A stretch of DNA of 64,000 nt from CAVQBC01 sp963848415 (lineage in GTDB: Bacteria > Actinomycetota > Thermoleophilia > Solirubrobacterales > Solirubrobacteraceae). The translations under genes were made by a program, and so were the position numbers. The notes beneath the pieces were generated by a model, which was not told the DNA's origin, ran no database searches, and worked only from the letters and a program-made list of their open reading frames with translations. The DNA lies in assembly GCA_963848415.1 (NCBI GenBank), contig CAWKDN010000001.1, forward strand, positions 1,736,001 to 1,800,000. Direction: 5' to 3'. Below, one piece after another: positions 1 to 9,175 of the stretch. The first letter of the stretch is position 1, and each line of letters starts with the position of its first letter.

Positions 1-4
1 TTGG

Positions 5-46
5 TCCCGATTGGGCGATGCCGTCTTGCGCCGGGAGGCGTACTGA
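5..46 (+). promoter_or_regulatory. GGGCGATG box and -10, copy 1
   Basis: GGGCGATG (13-20) is preceded by CCGATT and followed after exactly 20 nt by TACTGA (41-46), then 7 nt and ATG at 54. This matches the geometry of the copy at 2935-2976 base for base in spacing and implies a leaderless transcript. The box belongs to a family found upstream of most units in the first 16 kb. Confidence 0.55.
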
Positions 47-53
47 CGGCTCG

Positions 54-427
54 ATGGACTGGTTCTCGGTCGTTCTTTGGAGCCTGATCGCGCTCGTCGC
101 GCTACCGCTCGGCCTTGGCGCGATCGCCCACCGCTGCTCGGCGTGCAGGCGCTCGCGGTGCTAGGAGGGCTCACCGTGGCCGTCCTCTGGCTGTTCGACA
201 TCGGATCTGAGTACGCCGCCTGAATCGGGCTCGCGTGCGCGGTGGTCGCAGCCCTTGCCACGTCGGTCGCCGGAGCCTGGCTGGTCGACGGCGACCGCGA
301 AGTCAGCATCGTGCGCCAGTCACGTGAGGAGATCCTCGCCGCCCGTGTGGGGGCGAAGCTGCCACTCGTCGCCACCGCGGGCCTGCTGATGCTCGCGCTC
401 GCCTCCGGCGGTCTCGCGTTCAGTTGA
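54..427 (+). pseudogene. degraded small membrane protein
   Basis: From ATG 54 the frame encodes a hydrophobic helix (residues 2-24), then shifts near position 130. The continuation in the other frame has a second helix (LAVLGGLTVAVLWLF), is cut by a TGA at 221-223, and resumes to a TGA at 425-427, ending in a third helix (LPLVATAGLLMLALASGG). Read across both lesions it would be about 123 residues with three or four membrane segments. I do not recognise the family. It has the island's promoter box. Nothing convincing lies in the 300 nt that follow. Confidence 0.5.
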
Positions 428-723
428 GCCATCCGCCGGTTGTTGTCGTCGCAGGCGTCGAAGGCCGGGCCTGAAGACGTCGCGAGGGGCTCGCGGCGAC
501 GCAGCCGGAGCGTCGCCGAGCGACTACGGCCTCGGGCCGTTGATCACCCGTTCGGGAGATCTCAGGCGTCCAGCGGCACGCCGAGGTGGCGCTGCGCGAG
601 ATAGATAAGCGCGGCGTGAGCTCGGCGAGCCCGGACTCCTCGGCACCGACGTGCGCTGCGATCAGCGCATCGACCACCTTGGGATCCACGACCGAGCCGC
701 CGCTGGTACGGCGTCTAGCGCAG

Positions 724-1124
724 CTAGGTAAGCGCCTTCGCCTTCATCGCATCGAACTCGTCCTGCGTGATGGTTCCTGGTGTCGAGCAGTTGCTTGGCC
801 TTCTCGATCTCGGATGCGGCGCCGTCCGATCCGGACACGGACCGCATGCGTTCATCGACTTGCCCGTGGGAGGCAAGGGCCTGCTCGAGGCGCGCCGGCC
901 CATGCTCTCGCCGCTGACAATCAAATCGATGAAGGCGCCGAGGCACGGCAGCACGATCACGATCAGCGTCCAGGCCGCAACTTGCCCCAGCCGGACATGT
1001 CGTGCCTACCAATGATGTCCCCCGATCACCCAGACCAGGATCGCGAACCAGATCACCCACATGAAGAGGAGATGAGCATCGTCCAGAGGATGTCGAGGAA
1101 CGGATAGTCCGCCGCAATCACCAT
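724..1124 (-). pseudogene. PLDc_N/SHOCT small membrane protein, multiply frameshifted
   Basis: The pieces in three frames reassemble into one well-known actinobacterial protein. It has an N-terminus MVIAADYPFLDILWTM, a membrane helix (VIWFAILVWVIG), a second helix (LIVIVLPCLGAFIDLIVSG) and a C-terminal SHOCT motif (KAKQLLDT, then ITQDEFDAMKAKAL). I count at least five indels, some insertions and some apparent deletions, for example near 1068, 1020, 980, 890 and 772, so this is more than one basecalling slip. Intact relatives of about 130 residues are short envelope proteins with a phospholipase D nuclease N-terminal segment. It sits 34 nt after the amphi-Trp gene, as the likely third gene of the diacylglycerol kinase unit. 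Confidence 0.65.
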
Positions 1125-1158
1125 GTCCTTCCGTCCTGTCGGCCGGAAACACGTTCGG

Positions 1159-1377
1159 TCACCATTTGAGCTCGACCTCGAGTTCGCGCTCGTCGTCGTC
1201 GATCTCGATCTCGAGCTTGAAGTCGACCTCGTCGGGCACGTGCACCTTGAAGCGCAGGCCGCCGCGTTCGAACTCGACGTCGTTGTGCTTTGCGAGCATG
1301 TCGGCGAGGGCGTGCAGGCGTGCGGCGGCGTGCTCGCGGCTCAGCCGCTCCTTCTCGGTGATCTCGATCAGGTCCAT
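1159..1377 (-). CDS. amphi-Trp domain protein
   Basis: This 72-residue acidic protein has the layout of the amphi-Trp family: an N-terminal helix (EKERLSREHAAARLHALADM), then amphipathic beta strands rich in Asp/Glu, ending in the conserved Trp (VELKW). The function of the family is not established; members are small and often sit beside stress or envelope genes. A strong ribosome site (GAAGGAGA) lies 6 nt before ATG 1377. It starts 12 nt after the lipid kinase stop and 34 nt before the SHOCT relic, so the three probably share a transcript. The reading frame is intact although both neighbours are broken. Confidence 0.8.
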   Translation of the reverse strand: MDLIEITEKERLSREHAAARLHALADMLAKHNDVEFERGGLRFKVHVPDEVDFKLEIEIDDDERELEVELKW

Positions 1378-1389
1378 TTTCGGTCTCCT

Positions 1390-2687
1390 TCATCGTGGCG
1401 TTGCTGGGTCGTGGCCGCGGCCGAGGGCGATCCGTGCCAACTCGACGATGCCGTCCCACGGCCCGTCGGGCACCATGGCCGAGGGCGAGGCGCCCGGGTG
1501 CTTGCGCGCCACGCGCACGCGCAGGACGCCGGGTCGGATGCGAAAGGTCAGCGGCGCGTCGAGCATCAGCGCCTCGCCGTCGATGCCGGCCGCGATCGGC
1601 CGGTCGGCGTCGACCTCGAACGTCGGCGCTGACCACGCGCGCAGCGGGCGCTGCGGCGATCGGCCGCGCTCGCCGCGCCCGCTAGGTTCTGCGACGGCCG
1701 TGATGCCCAGCAGGCCGTCGTCGATCCGCGGCCGCGTGCCCGAGCCGATCGCGCGCCCGAGCCGGTAGCGGTTGTTGGAGACCAGCACCATGGCGCCCGA
1801 GTGGTGCGTCTGCCCGCCCGGGCCTTTGAAGCGCAGGTCGAGCTTCTCGGTGCTGTCGGGACCGAGCACGTCGGGCACGGTGTCGAGCAGCGTGCGGATC
1901 TTCGCGTCGCGGTACTCCTGACGCTGGACGGCCTCGGCGTAGAGGCCGAGCGAGACGTTGTTGACGAACACACGACCGTTGACCTCGGCGAGGTCCACGA
2001 CCCGCTCGCCGCCGTCGACGAACGCGTCCAGCGCGCCGACGACGTCGTCGCGGTCGACGCCGAGATCGAGCGCGAAGTGGTTGCGCGTACCGGCCGGGAT
2101 GCACGCGTAGGGCAGGCCGCGCTCGGCGGCGATCGCCGCGACGATCGCCTGCGAGCCGTCGCCGCCGGCCATCGAGAGCGCGTCCGCGCCGCGATCCAGC
2201 GCGCCGCGGACGAGCGCCTCGAGGTCCCAGGGCGGGCCGAGCTCGATCGGCTCGATCCCGCGCTTGCGCGCCTCGTCGGCGAGTTTGAAGCGCTCCGCCT
2301 TGCCGCCGCCCGACTTGGGGTTGAAGAACAGCACCGGCTCGCGTTGGCGGCGACGCGCTCGGCAGGTCCACGTGCACCGCAAGCGCGGCGCGCGCCGCCG
2401 CCAGCGACACCAGGAACGCCGCGAGGACCAGCAGATCGACGAACCGCCCCCCGCCGACGACGACCAGTCGCCACGGCACCGGCGAGCGCCAAACCGGCGA
2501 CCGTCAGCCCCGCTATGCGCGCGGGCCCCGTTCGCAGCACGCCGTACCAGGCCGCCGCGCCGGCCAGCAGCACACAGCCCAACACGGCCAACCCGCGCGG
2601 GAACTCGCTCACGGCGACAGCAAGAGCGAGAGCGATCGTTGCCGCTCCAGCCACCAGCGCGACGACGGCCGCCAGCCGCCTTCTCAT
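1390..2687 (-). CDS. diacylglycerol/lipid kinase with N-terminal membrane domain (two frameshifts)
   Basis: The C-terminal 300 residues are a diacylglycerol-kinase catalytic domain: a glycine-rich FFNPKSGGGKAERF entry, the nucleotide motif AGGDGSQ, and PAGTRNHFALDLG. The family phosphorylates diacylglycerol or related lipids with ATP at the membrane. The N-terminus, starting at ATG 2687, carries about four hydrophobic helices, so this is a membrane-anchored variant. Two single-base insertions, near 2475 and 2345, split it; removing them gives exactly 432 codons. The insertion character suggests sequence error rather than decay. The amphi-Trp gene follows 12 nt later. A weak inward-facing copy of the GGGCGATG box lies at 2860-2867. 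Confidence 0.75.
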
Positions 2688-2858
2688 GGGCTTGGCCTTC
2701 CTAGTCGCCGAAGTGGCGTCATGTCCGTCAGGTGGAGCGCGCCCTGGTTCCCACCGTAAGTGGCGAGGTCGTTCACGACGGCTCCTTTCCCAGCGGCCGG
2801 GCTAAGACCGTCGACGATTGCTGCGACGCGAGCATCGTGCACCGGGCGCGACACGCTG

Positions 2859-2968
2859 TCATCGCCCCGATGGCATGAGATCCACAAGCCGCGCTACCAC
2901 GGACGCCCAGGGCGGGTCCAGAATCATGCCATCGGGGCGATGAGGATCGCCAAGGTGCCGCCTAGAGT
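2859..2968. promoter_or_regulatory. 20-bp perfect inverted repeat with GGGCGATG boxes, copy 2
   Basis: TCATCGCCCCGATGGCATGA (2859-2878) recurs as its exact reverse complement at 2924-2943, 45 bp apart. Each arm is itself palindromic around CATCG-CCC-CGATG. The right arm's GGGCGATG (2935-2942) is followed after 20 nt by TAGAGT (2963-2968) and, 7 nt on, by ATG 2976. The left arm faces the lipid kinase, with only a weak -10 (CACGAT). Confidence 0.65.
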
Positions 2969-2975
2969 CGCTCGC

Positions 2976-3251
2976 ATGTTTCAGCGGACGCCCAAGTCCC
3001 CACTGGTGGCCGAGCTGTCAGCTCGCGACGGCTTCGGGTACGCGGCGGGCCTGCGCGTCGAGCACCTCCAGGCATGGCGAGATGCCGCGACGGAGGTGCG
3101 CGCCACCTACAGGGCCTGGTGCACCGCCGGCCGGCGCGACAGCCATCGCCTCTACCTGGTGTTCCTCGATGCGCTCAGGTACGAGGAGCTGGCTGCGCGC
3201 CAGGTCGAGCGCGACGCGACGGCGCTGGGAGCCGCAGATCCCGCCTCCTGA
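2976..3251 (+). CDS. small helical hypothetical protein
   Basis: This 91-residue protein has no signal peptide or membrane segment. It is mostly helix, with a regular heptad-like central stretch (LQAWRDAATEVRATYRAWC) and a second helix ending in EELAARQVERDATALG. I do not recognise the family. The start is set by TAGAGT at 2963-2968, 7 nt before ATG, which implies leaderless translation; the longer frame from 2760 would run through the inverted-repeat promoter. It ends 23 nt before the holin-like/phosphodiesterase gene and is probably co-transcribed with it. Confidence 0.6.
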   Translation: MFQRTPKSPLVAELSARDGFGYAAGLRVEHLQAWRDAATEVRATYRAWCTAGRRDSHRLYLVFLDALRYEELAARQVERDATALGAADPAS

Positions 3252-3274
3252 GATGCGCCTCGCGACCGAACGTC

Positions 3275-5579
3275 ATGCGAGCGCCGTCGGCACCACTCGG
3301 CGAGCCCGTGCCGACTAACGTCCCGGCGGCGGCCGGTCCGGAGGCAGGCTGGCACCCGGCCAAACCGAGGCTGACCTGGGGCCGGCTGCTCGTGGCCTGG
3401 ATCGTCGCCGCGGCGTCCGTCTATGTCGCAGCGGGTCTGGTGCCGGGCTTCAGCCTCGATCGCCCGGCCTCTGCGTTCGTACTCGCCGTAGCGGTCGCCG
3501 CCTTCACCGCCGTCTTGCCGGCGCTGGTGGCGGCGCTGCGGTTGCCGTTCACGTTCCTGCTCGGCTTCGTGCTGGTGCTGATCGTCGACGCGCTGGCGAT
3601 CGTTCTCGCCGTTGAGGTGCTGCCGAGCGCCGGGCAGGTCGACTCTTTCGCCGATGCGCTGATCGCGGCGCTCGTGATGGCCGCAGACGTCAATCGTGCT
3701 GCAGGTCATGCTGGGAACGAACGACAGCGACGATTACGCGCTCCGGGTCGTGCGACGCGTCGCACGACGCCAGGGCACCCTGGCGCACAGCGACAAGCCG
3801 GGCATCGTCTTCCTCGAGATCGACGGGTTGGCCCTTCCGGTCCTGCGGCGCGCGATGCGGGACGGGAACGCCCCGGTCATGGCCCGCTGGATGGAGGAGG
3901 ACGGCTACCGCCTGGTGGAATGGGAGACCGACCTGTCGTCGCAGACCGGGGCGAGCCAGGCCGGGATCCTGCTGGGGTCGAACGAGGACATTCCGGCCTT
4001 TCGGTGGGTGGAGAAGGAGCGGGGGGCGATGATGGTCTGCTCTTCGCCGGCGGACTGCGCGGAGATTGAGCGGCGCCATGCCGGGGCCGGGCTGCTGGCG
4101 GACGGAGGCGCGAGCCGCGGGAACCTCCTCTCGGGCGAGGCAGAGGAGACGATCCTGACGGTCAGCCGCATGGAGGCCGAGAAGGGCGCGAACCCCGGCT
4201 ACAGGGCCTTCTTCGCCGACGGCGTCAACGTCACCCGGGCGCTCGTTCTGTTCCTCTGGGAGGTGCTGCTCGAGTGGACCGCGGCGCTCCGCGCGGCGCG
4301 CCGAGACGTGCGTCCTCGCGGCCATCGTGGCGGCGCGTATCCGTTCGTGCGTGGCACGCTGTGCGTGCTCGTCCGAAACGCGATCGTGTTCGGCGTGCTG
4401 ACCGACATGATGCGCGGGCGTCCCGCCGTGTACGCGACCTTCTCGAGCTACGACGAGGTCGCGCACCACTCGGGGCTCGAGCGCGCCGACACGCTCGAGG
4501 CGCTGCGCAAGCTGGATCAGCAGTTCGCCACCATCGAGAGCGCACGCCGCTACGCGCCGCGACCGTACGAGATCGTGGTGCTCTCGGACCACGGACAGAC
4601 ACAGGGCGCGACGTTCAAGCAGCGCAACGGCTACGGCCTCGATGAGCTCGTCGCGCGGTCACTTACCGGAGGCGAGGTGGCCGGCTTCGCCGGTGGTGAC
4701 GAACAGCGAGCGATGGCGGGGCACGCCCTGGATGAGGCAACCGGCACGCAGCCGACCAAACCCGCGAAGAACGACGTCTCCGGCCGCGAGGTGGTGGTCC
4801 TGGGGTCGGGAAACCTCGGCCTGATCTACCTCATGGAGCAGAAGCGCCGCCTCATCCTCGAGGAGATCGAGCATCGCCATCCGCGGCTCGTCCCGGCGCT
4901 GCGCGCCCACCCGCACATCGGTTGGCTGCTCATCCACTCGGCCGAGCACGGGCCGGTGGCGCTCGGGCGCGCGGGCGCGCTCCACCTGACGACCGGAGAG
5001 GTCGATGGCGAGGATCCGCTCGCGGCCTTCTCACCGACGGCCGCGCGGCACCTCATGCGCGCCGACGGCTTCGCTCACGCCCCGGACATCGCCGTGGGCA
5101 GCTTCTATGACCCCGAACGCGACGAGGGTTGCGCGTTTGAGGAGCTGATCTCGTTCCACGGCGGTCTAGGGGGACCGCAGACGCGCCCGTTCATCCTCCA
5201 CCCCGAACGGCTGCCCATGCCGGACGGCCCGATCGTCGGCGCGGCGGCTGTGCACGCGGTGCTCTCCGGGTGGCGGCGCTTGCTCCACGGTGAGGATGAG
5301 CCGCGGGTCCCGACGTACTCGCAGGGGCCAATCGCAGCTGCTACGCGGCTGCTTCGAGCTCTGCCCCGTCCTCGAGCATCAGCGACGCGATCGTCGCTGC
5401 CCCTAGCCGCAGGCACTCTCGGATCTGCGTCACGTCGGTGTCGAGGTGCTCAACCAGCCGACATTCTCGCGGGACCGCGACCTGGGTCACGCGCAGTCGG
5501 CCGTGGGGGTTCGACGCCAGGTCCTCGAGCTCTTCTGCCTCGCGGTTGTAGCGCCGTGGCCGCGCCCGCAGCAGCGTGA
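3275..5579 (+). CDS. holin-like membrane domain fused to alkaline-phosphatase-superfamily phosphodiesterase (frameshifted)
   Basis: The first 140 residues form a four-helix membrane module of the type annotated 'phage holin family'. The remaining 550 residues are an alkaline phosphatase/nucleotide pyrophosphatase-like domain with metal-site signatures GIVFLEIDGLALP, TDLSSQTGASQAGIL, YDEVAHHSG and VVLSDHGQTQG. The same fusion is widespread in actinobacteria; its substrate is not established, though release of a phospho-head group at the membrane is plausible. A one-base insertion near 3697 (GTC-A-ATCGTG) separates the two domains here. The in-frame stop at 5579 is probably not the true end: the conserved part finishes near 5330, and the last 240 nt run antisense through the patatin gene. 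Confidence 0.7.
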
Positions 5580-6363
5580 CGAGCTCCGGACATGCGAGTC
5601 GCATGGCGAGCTCCTGACGCTTTGGGCATGGCGGTAGCCGGTAGCCGGCGTCGCGAGAGCGCAGAGCGAGCACGTGGGTCGCACCCTCGCGCAGCGCCGA
5701 GCGGTACGGCACGGACTCCAGGAATCCGCCGTCGACGAGTGGCTCGCCGCGAAACCGCTGGGGCGCGCCGTTCAGCAGCGGCACCGAACAGCTTGCGCGG
5801 ACAGCACTGAGCGTCTCGTCGGGGTCCCGCAGGTCTGCGAGCACCCGCAGTTGGCCTCGCCGGGGCGACACGGCGAGCGCCCGGAAGTCCGGGCCGTTCG
5901 CGAGTCCGTCGCGGGACAGCGGTCGTTTGCGTGCGAGCAGCTCGTCGAAGACGAGCTCGAGGTCGACCACGGGCCGGCCGCGGACCAGTCGGCGCGCGTC
6001 GATGTACCGACGGCTTGCGCTCTCCTCGTAGATCGTCGCCCCGAGCGAAGCTTGGCCCGCCGCGGTGAAGGCGCCGTTCACGGCACCCGCGGAGCAGCCG
6101 TAGATGCGGTCGAACGCGGGGACGAGGCCGGCCGTCTCGAGCGCAGCGCACATCCCCGCCGTGACAGCGCCACGCATGCCTCCGCCCTCGACCGCCAGGC
6201 ACACCACATGCCCGTCTTCGCGCCGATCCGGCCGGCTGCCTGCCGCCGCTCGCTCGAGCAGCACGCGCAACACCGGGTCGTCCGTCCTCGACGGAGGACG
6301 CCGTTCCGGCTCACGCAGCGAGCGGGTCGGTTGGCGGCGATCGAACGAAGGTCTCCCGATCAT
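5341..6363 (-). CDS. patatin-like phospholipase
   Basis: From ATG 6363 this encodes 340 residues with the complete patatin signature: oxyanion motif GGGMRG (60-65), nucleophile elbow GCSAG (Ser91), and the dyad Asp in DGG (211-213). Patatins hydrolyse acyl esters of phospholipids or other lipids. There is no signal peptide, so it acts in the cytosol or at the inner membrane face. A longer open frame reaches 6732, but it covers an antiporter relic on the other strand and a GGGCGATG box, so I take 6363. It converges on the phosphodiesterase gene and overlaps that gene's doubtful tail. Confidence 0.8.
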   Translation of the reverse strand: MIGRPSFDRRQPTRSLREPERRPPSRTDDPVLRVLLERAAAGSRPDRREDGHVVCLAVEGGGMRGAVTAGMCAALETAGLVPAFDRIYGCSAGAVNGAFTAAGQASLGATIYEESASRRYIDARRLVRGRPVVDLELVFDELLARKRPLSRDGLANGPDFRALAVSPRRGQLRVLADLRDPDETLSAVRASCSVPLLNGAPQRFRGEPLVDGGFLESVPYRSALREGATHVLALRSRDAGYRLPPCPKRQELAMRLACPELVTLLRARPRRYNREAEELEDLASNPHGRLRVTQVAVPRECRLVEHLDTDVTQIRECLRLGAATIASLMLEDGAELEAAA

Positions 6364-6375
6364 CAGCGTCCGCCC

Positions 6376-6417
6376 ATCGAACACCAGCCGCCGTCGTGTG
6401 CCATCGCCCAATCGGGA
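6376..6417 (-). promoter_or_regulatory. GGGCGATG box, copy 3, upstream of patatin gene
   Basis: On the minus strand, TCCCGATTGGGCGATG (6417-6402) is identical to the core of copy 1 and is followed after 20 nt by TTCGAT (6381-6376). The patatin ATG lies 12 nt further on. Confidence 0.55.
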
Positions 6418-6480
6418 CGAGCGCGTTGCTCGCCGGCGTCGGCGCCGACGGTCGATGCGTCCGCCAGGATGTGGCCGAGG

Positions 6481-7100
6481 TGCGGAGAGACTCGAGCTCG
6501 GCGGTGCGAGCGCTGGCGGAGGCGACTCTTGGGCTGGTGCTGTTCTGCGACGCCTCGCGCATCGATCTCCGGCAGCTTCGCCGGGAGCTCGGAATGCCGC
6601 TTCGTCTACTCGGGATCGGACTGCCGCTGACGATCGCGCTCGGCGCCCTGTCGGCGGCGGCGATCTTCGGTCAGCTGACCGTCGAGGAGGCGATGATCCT
6701 GGGAGTGGTCCTGGCGCCGACCGACGCCGCACTGGGCCAGGCGGTCGTCACCGAGCCGCGCGTCCCGGGCACGATCCGCCAGGGCTCAACGTCGAGAGCG
6801 GGCTCAACGACGGAATCTGTGTGCCGCTCGCGGCGATCATCATCCACGCCGGCCGCGACACCTGATCGCCGACGTATGGCAACCGGTGATCCCCCGCCGC
6901 CGGCGCAGCGCTCGCCTACGGGACGGCTGCCGCGCTGGGCGGCTCGGGCTTCATCGCAGCATTCGTCGCGGGCATGACCTTCGGCTGGCACGAGCAGCAC
7001 CCGGACGACAAGGCTCCGCCGCTGGAGAGCGCCCGAGCCGAGGTGACTCGCGTACGCGGCCGGCAGTTTCGTCGTGAGTTGCGTCGGCAACGGTCGCGCC
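6481..7100 (+). pseudogene. cation:proton antiporter remnant
   Basis: The stretch LAEATLGLVLFCDASRIDL, the hydrophobic helices after it, and LGVVLAPTDAALGQAVV are diagnostic of NhaP/CPA1-type Na+(K+)/H+ antiporters. The frame then shifts near 6783 (VESGLNDGICVPLA continues in another frame) and again near 6880; the helix AAALGGSGFIAAFVAGMTFG and the cytosolic tail follow. Only about 170 residues of a protein that normally exceeds 400 remain. The first helices and most of the C-terminal half are missing, so this is a true deletion product and not just an indel. Confidence 0.7.
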
Positions 7101-7114
7101 CGTCGGGAACTCGT

Positions 7115-7155
7115 CCGATCTGGGCGATGCGCGGCCCGGATCGCCGCCCCAGAAT
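7115..7155 (+). promoter_or_regulatory. GGGCGATG box and -10, copy 4, upstream of GH15 gene
   Basis: CCGATCTGGGCGATGC (7115-7130) is followed 20 nt after GGGCGATG by CAGAAT (7150-7155). It lies inside the decayed end of the antiporter relic and is the only promoter-like sequence before the GH15 gene. Confidence 0.5.
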
Positions 7156-7234
7156 CGTGGTGCCCGGACCATCGCCGACGCGGAAGGGAAGAAGGCATGA
7201 GCACCGCGGAATCTCGTCAACGGACAACCGCGTC

Positions 7235-9166
7235 ATGAGTGCGGTCGAGACCAAGACGGCCAAGCCAGGCCGGGACGGCAAGCCCGCGCAGGCGGTCGCG
7301 CCGCAGAGCGCCGCGGCACCTTCACCGTTCCCGCCGATTGCCACGTACGCGTTCCTGTCCAACTGCCACACCGGGGCGCTCGTCGCGCCGGACGGCTCGA
7401 TCGACTGGCTCTGCGTGCCGAGCTTCGACTCGCCAAGCGTGTTTGGCGCGCTCCTCGACCGTCAGGCCGGCAGCTTCCGGCTGGGCCCCTTCGGCGTCAA
7501 CGTCCCGACAACCCGCATCTACGAGCCCGGTACGAACACCCTTCTCACGACGTGGAACACGCCGATGGGCTGGATACTGGTTCGCGATGCGCTGACCATG
7601 GGACCGCGGCACCACGAGGACGAGATCACGCCTCACACCCGGCCGCCCGCCGACGACGACGGCGATCACATGCTGGTACGCACCATCGTGTGCCTGGAGG
7701 GCAATGTCGAGGTCGAGTTGGTGTGCGAGCCGGTCTTCGACTACGGGCGCACGCCGGCGCAGTGGTCGCTGGTCGACGGTGACCGTCATACGGCCGACGC
7801 GACCGGGGCCGAGCAGACGATCCGGCTCCGAACGGACATGGCAATCGGCGTCGAGGGGGAACGGGTCAGGGCAAGGCATACGCTCGAGCAGGGCGAGCAG
7901 CTCTACTGCTCGCTCTCGTGGGCCGAGGGCCTCGACTCCCCACAGAGCATCGATGAGGCCAACGCGCGGTTGGCCGCCACGACGCGTTTCTGGCGCGCCT
8001 GGCTGCACCGGTCTCGCGCGGTCGACCACCCCTGGCGGACCATGATCGAGCGCTCGGCTCTGGCGATCAAGGGCCTGACCTACATGCCCACCGGCGCCAC
8101 CGTCGCCGCGCTCACCACTTCGTTGCCCGAGACGCCGGGGGGAGAGCGCAACTGGGACTACCGCTTCACCTGGATCCGCGACTCGACGTTCACGCTGCAG
8201 GCGCTGCACTTCCTGAACTTGGACTGGGAGGCCGACGAGTTCATGCAGTTCATCGCCGACCTCGAGCCGAACGAAGACGGGGCGCTCCAGATCATGTATG
8301 GCATCGACGGGCGCCGCGACCTGACCGAGTCCATGCGAGACGATCTCTCCGGCTACGCCGGCGCCCGTCCGGTGCGGCTTGGCAACGGCGCGTTCGACCA
8401 GCGCCAGAACGACGTCTTCGGGGCGGCGCTCGACTCGATCCTGCTCCACACGCGCCGCAGCCAGCGCCTGCCGCGGCGGCTGTGGCCGATCGTCCAGGCC
8501 CAAGCGGAGTGCGCGACGCAGGTGTGGCGCAATCCCGACCAGGGGATCTGGGAGGCCCGAGGCGAGCCGCAGCACTACGTGTCCTCGAAACTCATGTGCT
8601 GGGTCGCGCTCGACCGTGCCGCGAAGCTGGCCGCGATCCGCGGCGACTCGGCGCTCCGGCAGAGCTGGGGCAGCACCGCGGACGAGATCCAGTCGGACAT
8701 CCTCGAACACGGCGTGCGCGACGGCGTGCTGCGCCAGCACTACGAGACGGACGCGCTCGACGCCTCCACGCTCTTGGCGGCGCTCTTCGGTTTCCTGCCG
8801 GGCGACGACGAGCGCCTGAGACGGAGCGTCCAGGCGATCGCCGACGACCTGACCGAGGACGGCTTCGTCCTGCGCTACCGCACCGACGAGACCGACGACG
8901 GTCTGTCCGGCAAGGAAGGGAGCTTCCTGATCTGCTCGTTCTGGCTCGTGTCGGCGCTCGCGATCGTCGGCGATCTGCAACGTGCCCGCGACCTGATGGA
9001 GCGCCTGCTCAGCGTCGCGTCGCCGCTCGGCCTCTACGCCGAGGAGTTCGACACCAGCACCGGCCGGCACCTGGGCAACTTCCCGCAGGCCTTCTCCCAC
9101 CTCGCGCTGATCGAAGCCGCCGCTCGGATCATCCTCGCCGAACGGCTCACAGAGTTCACCTCCTGA
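7235..9166 (+). CDS. glycoside hydrolase family 15 protein (trehalase/glucoamylase type)
   Basis: This 643-residue protein has the GH15 layout: an N-terminal beta-sandwich beginning IATYAFLSNCHTGALV and GSIDWLCVPSFDSPSVFG, and an (alpha/alpha)6 barrel with NWDYRFTWIRDSTF (about residue 305) and KEGSFLICSFWLV near the C-terminus. Actinobacterial members include trehalases and glucoamylases; the substrate cannot be read from sequence. There is no signal peptide. ATG 7235 begins the frame, but the better ribosome site (GGAAGAAGG) precedes ATG 7197, which opens a 13-codon frame ending TCATGAG across the 7235 start. That is either translational coupling or one more single-base error in a longer gene. 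The K+ channel gene follows 9 nt later. Confidence 0.85.
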   Translation: MSAVETKTAKPGRDGKPAQAVAPQSAAAPSPFPPIATYAFLSNCHTGALVAPDGSIDWLCVPSFDSPSVFGALLDRQAGSFRLGPFGVNVPTTRIYEPGTNTLLTTWNTPMGWILVRDALTMGPRHHEDEITPHTRPPADDDGDHMLVRTIVCLEGNVEVELVCEPVFDYGRTPAQWSLVDGDRHTADATGAEQTIRLRTDMAIGVEGERVRARHTLEQGEQLYCSLSWAEGLDSPQSIDEANARLAATTRFWRAWLHRSRAVDHPWRTMIERSALAIKGLTYMPTGATVAALTTSLPETPGGERNWDYRFTWIRDSTFTLQALHFLNLDWEADEFMQFIADLEPNEDGALQIMYGIDGRRDLTESMRDDLSGYAGARPVRLGNGAFDQRQNDVFGAALDSILLHTRRSQRLPRRLWPIVQAQAECATQVWRNPDQGIWEARGEPQHYVSSKLMCWVALDRAAKLAAIRGDSALRQSWGSTADEIQSDILEHGVRDGVLRQHYETDALDASTLLAALFGFLPGDDERLRRSVQAIADDLTEDGFVLRYRTDETDDGLSGKEGSFLICSFWLVSALAIVGDLQRARDLMERLLSVASPLGLYAEEFDTSTGRHLGNFPQAFSHLALIEAAARIILAERLTEFTS

Positions 9167-9175
9167 GTTCCTCTC

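Noticed and set aside
221..223. TGA inside the first membrane gene as possible recoding
   Set aside because: A frameshift precedes it and no selenocysteine element or recoding context is visible; decay is simpler.
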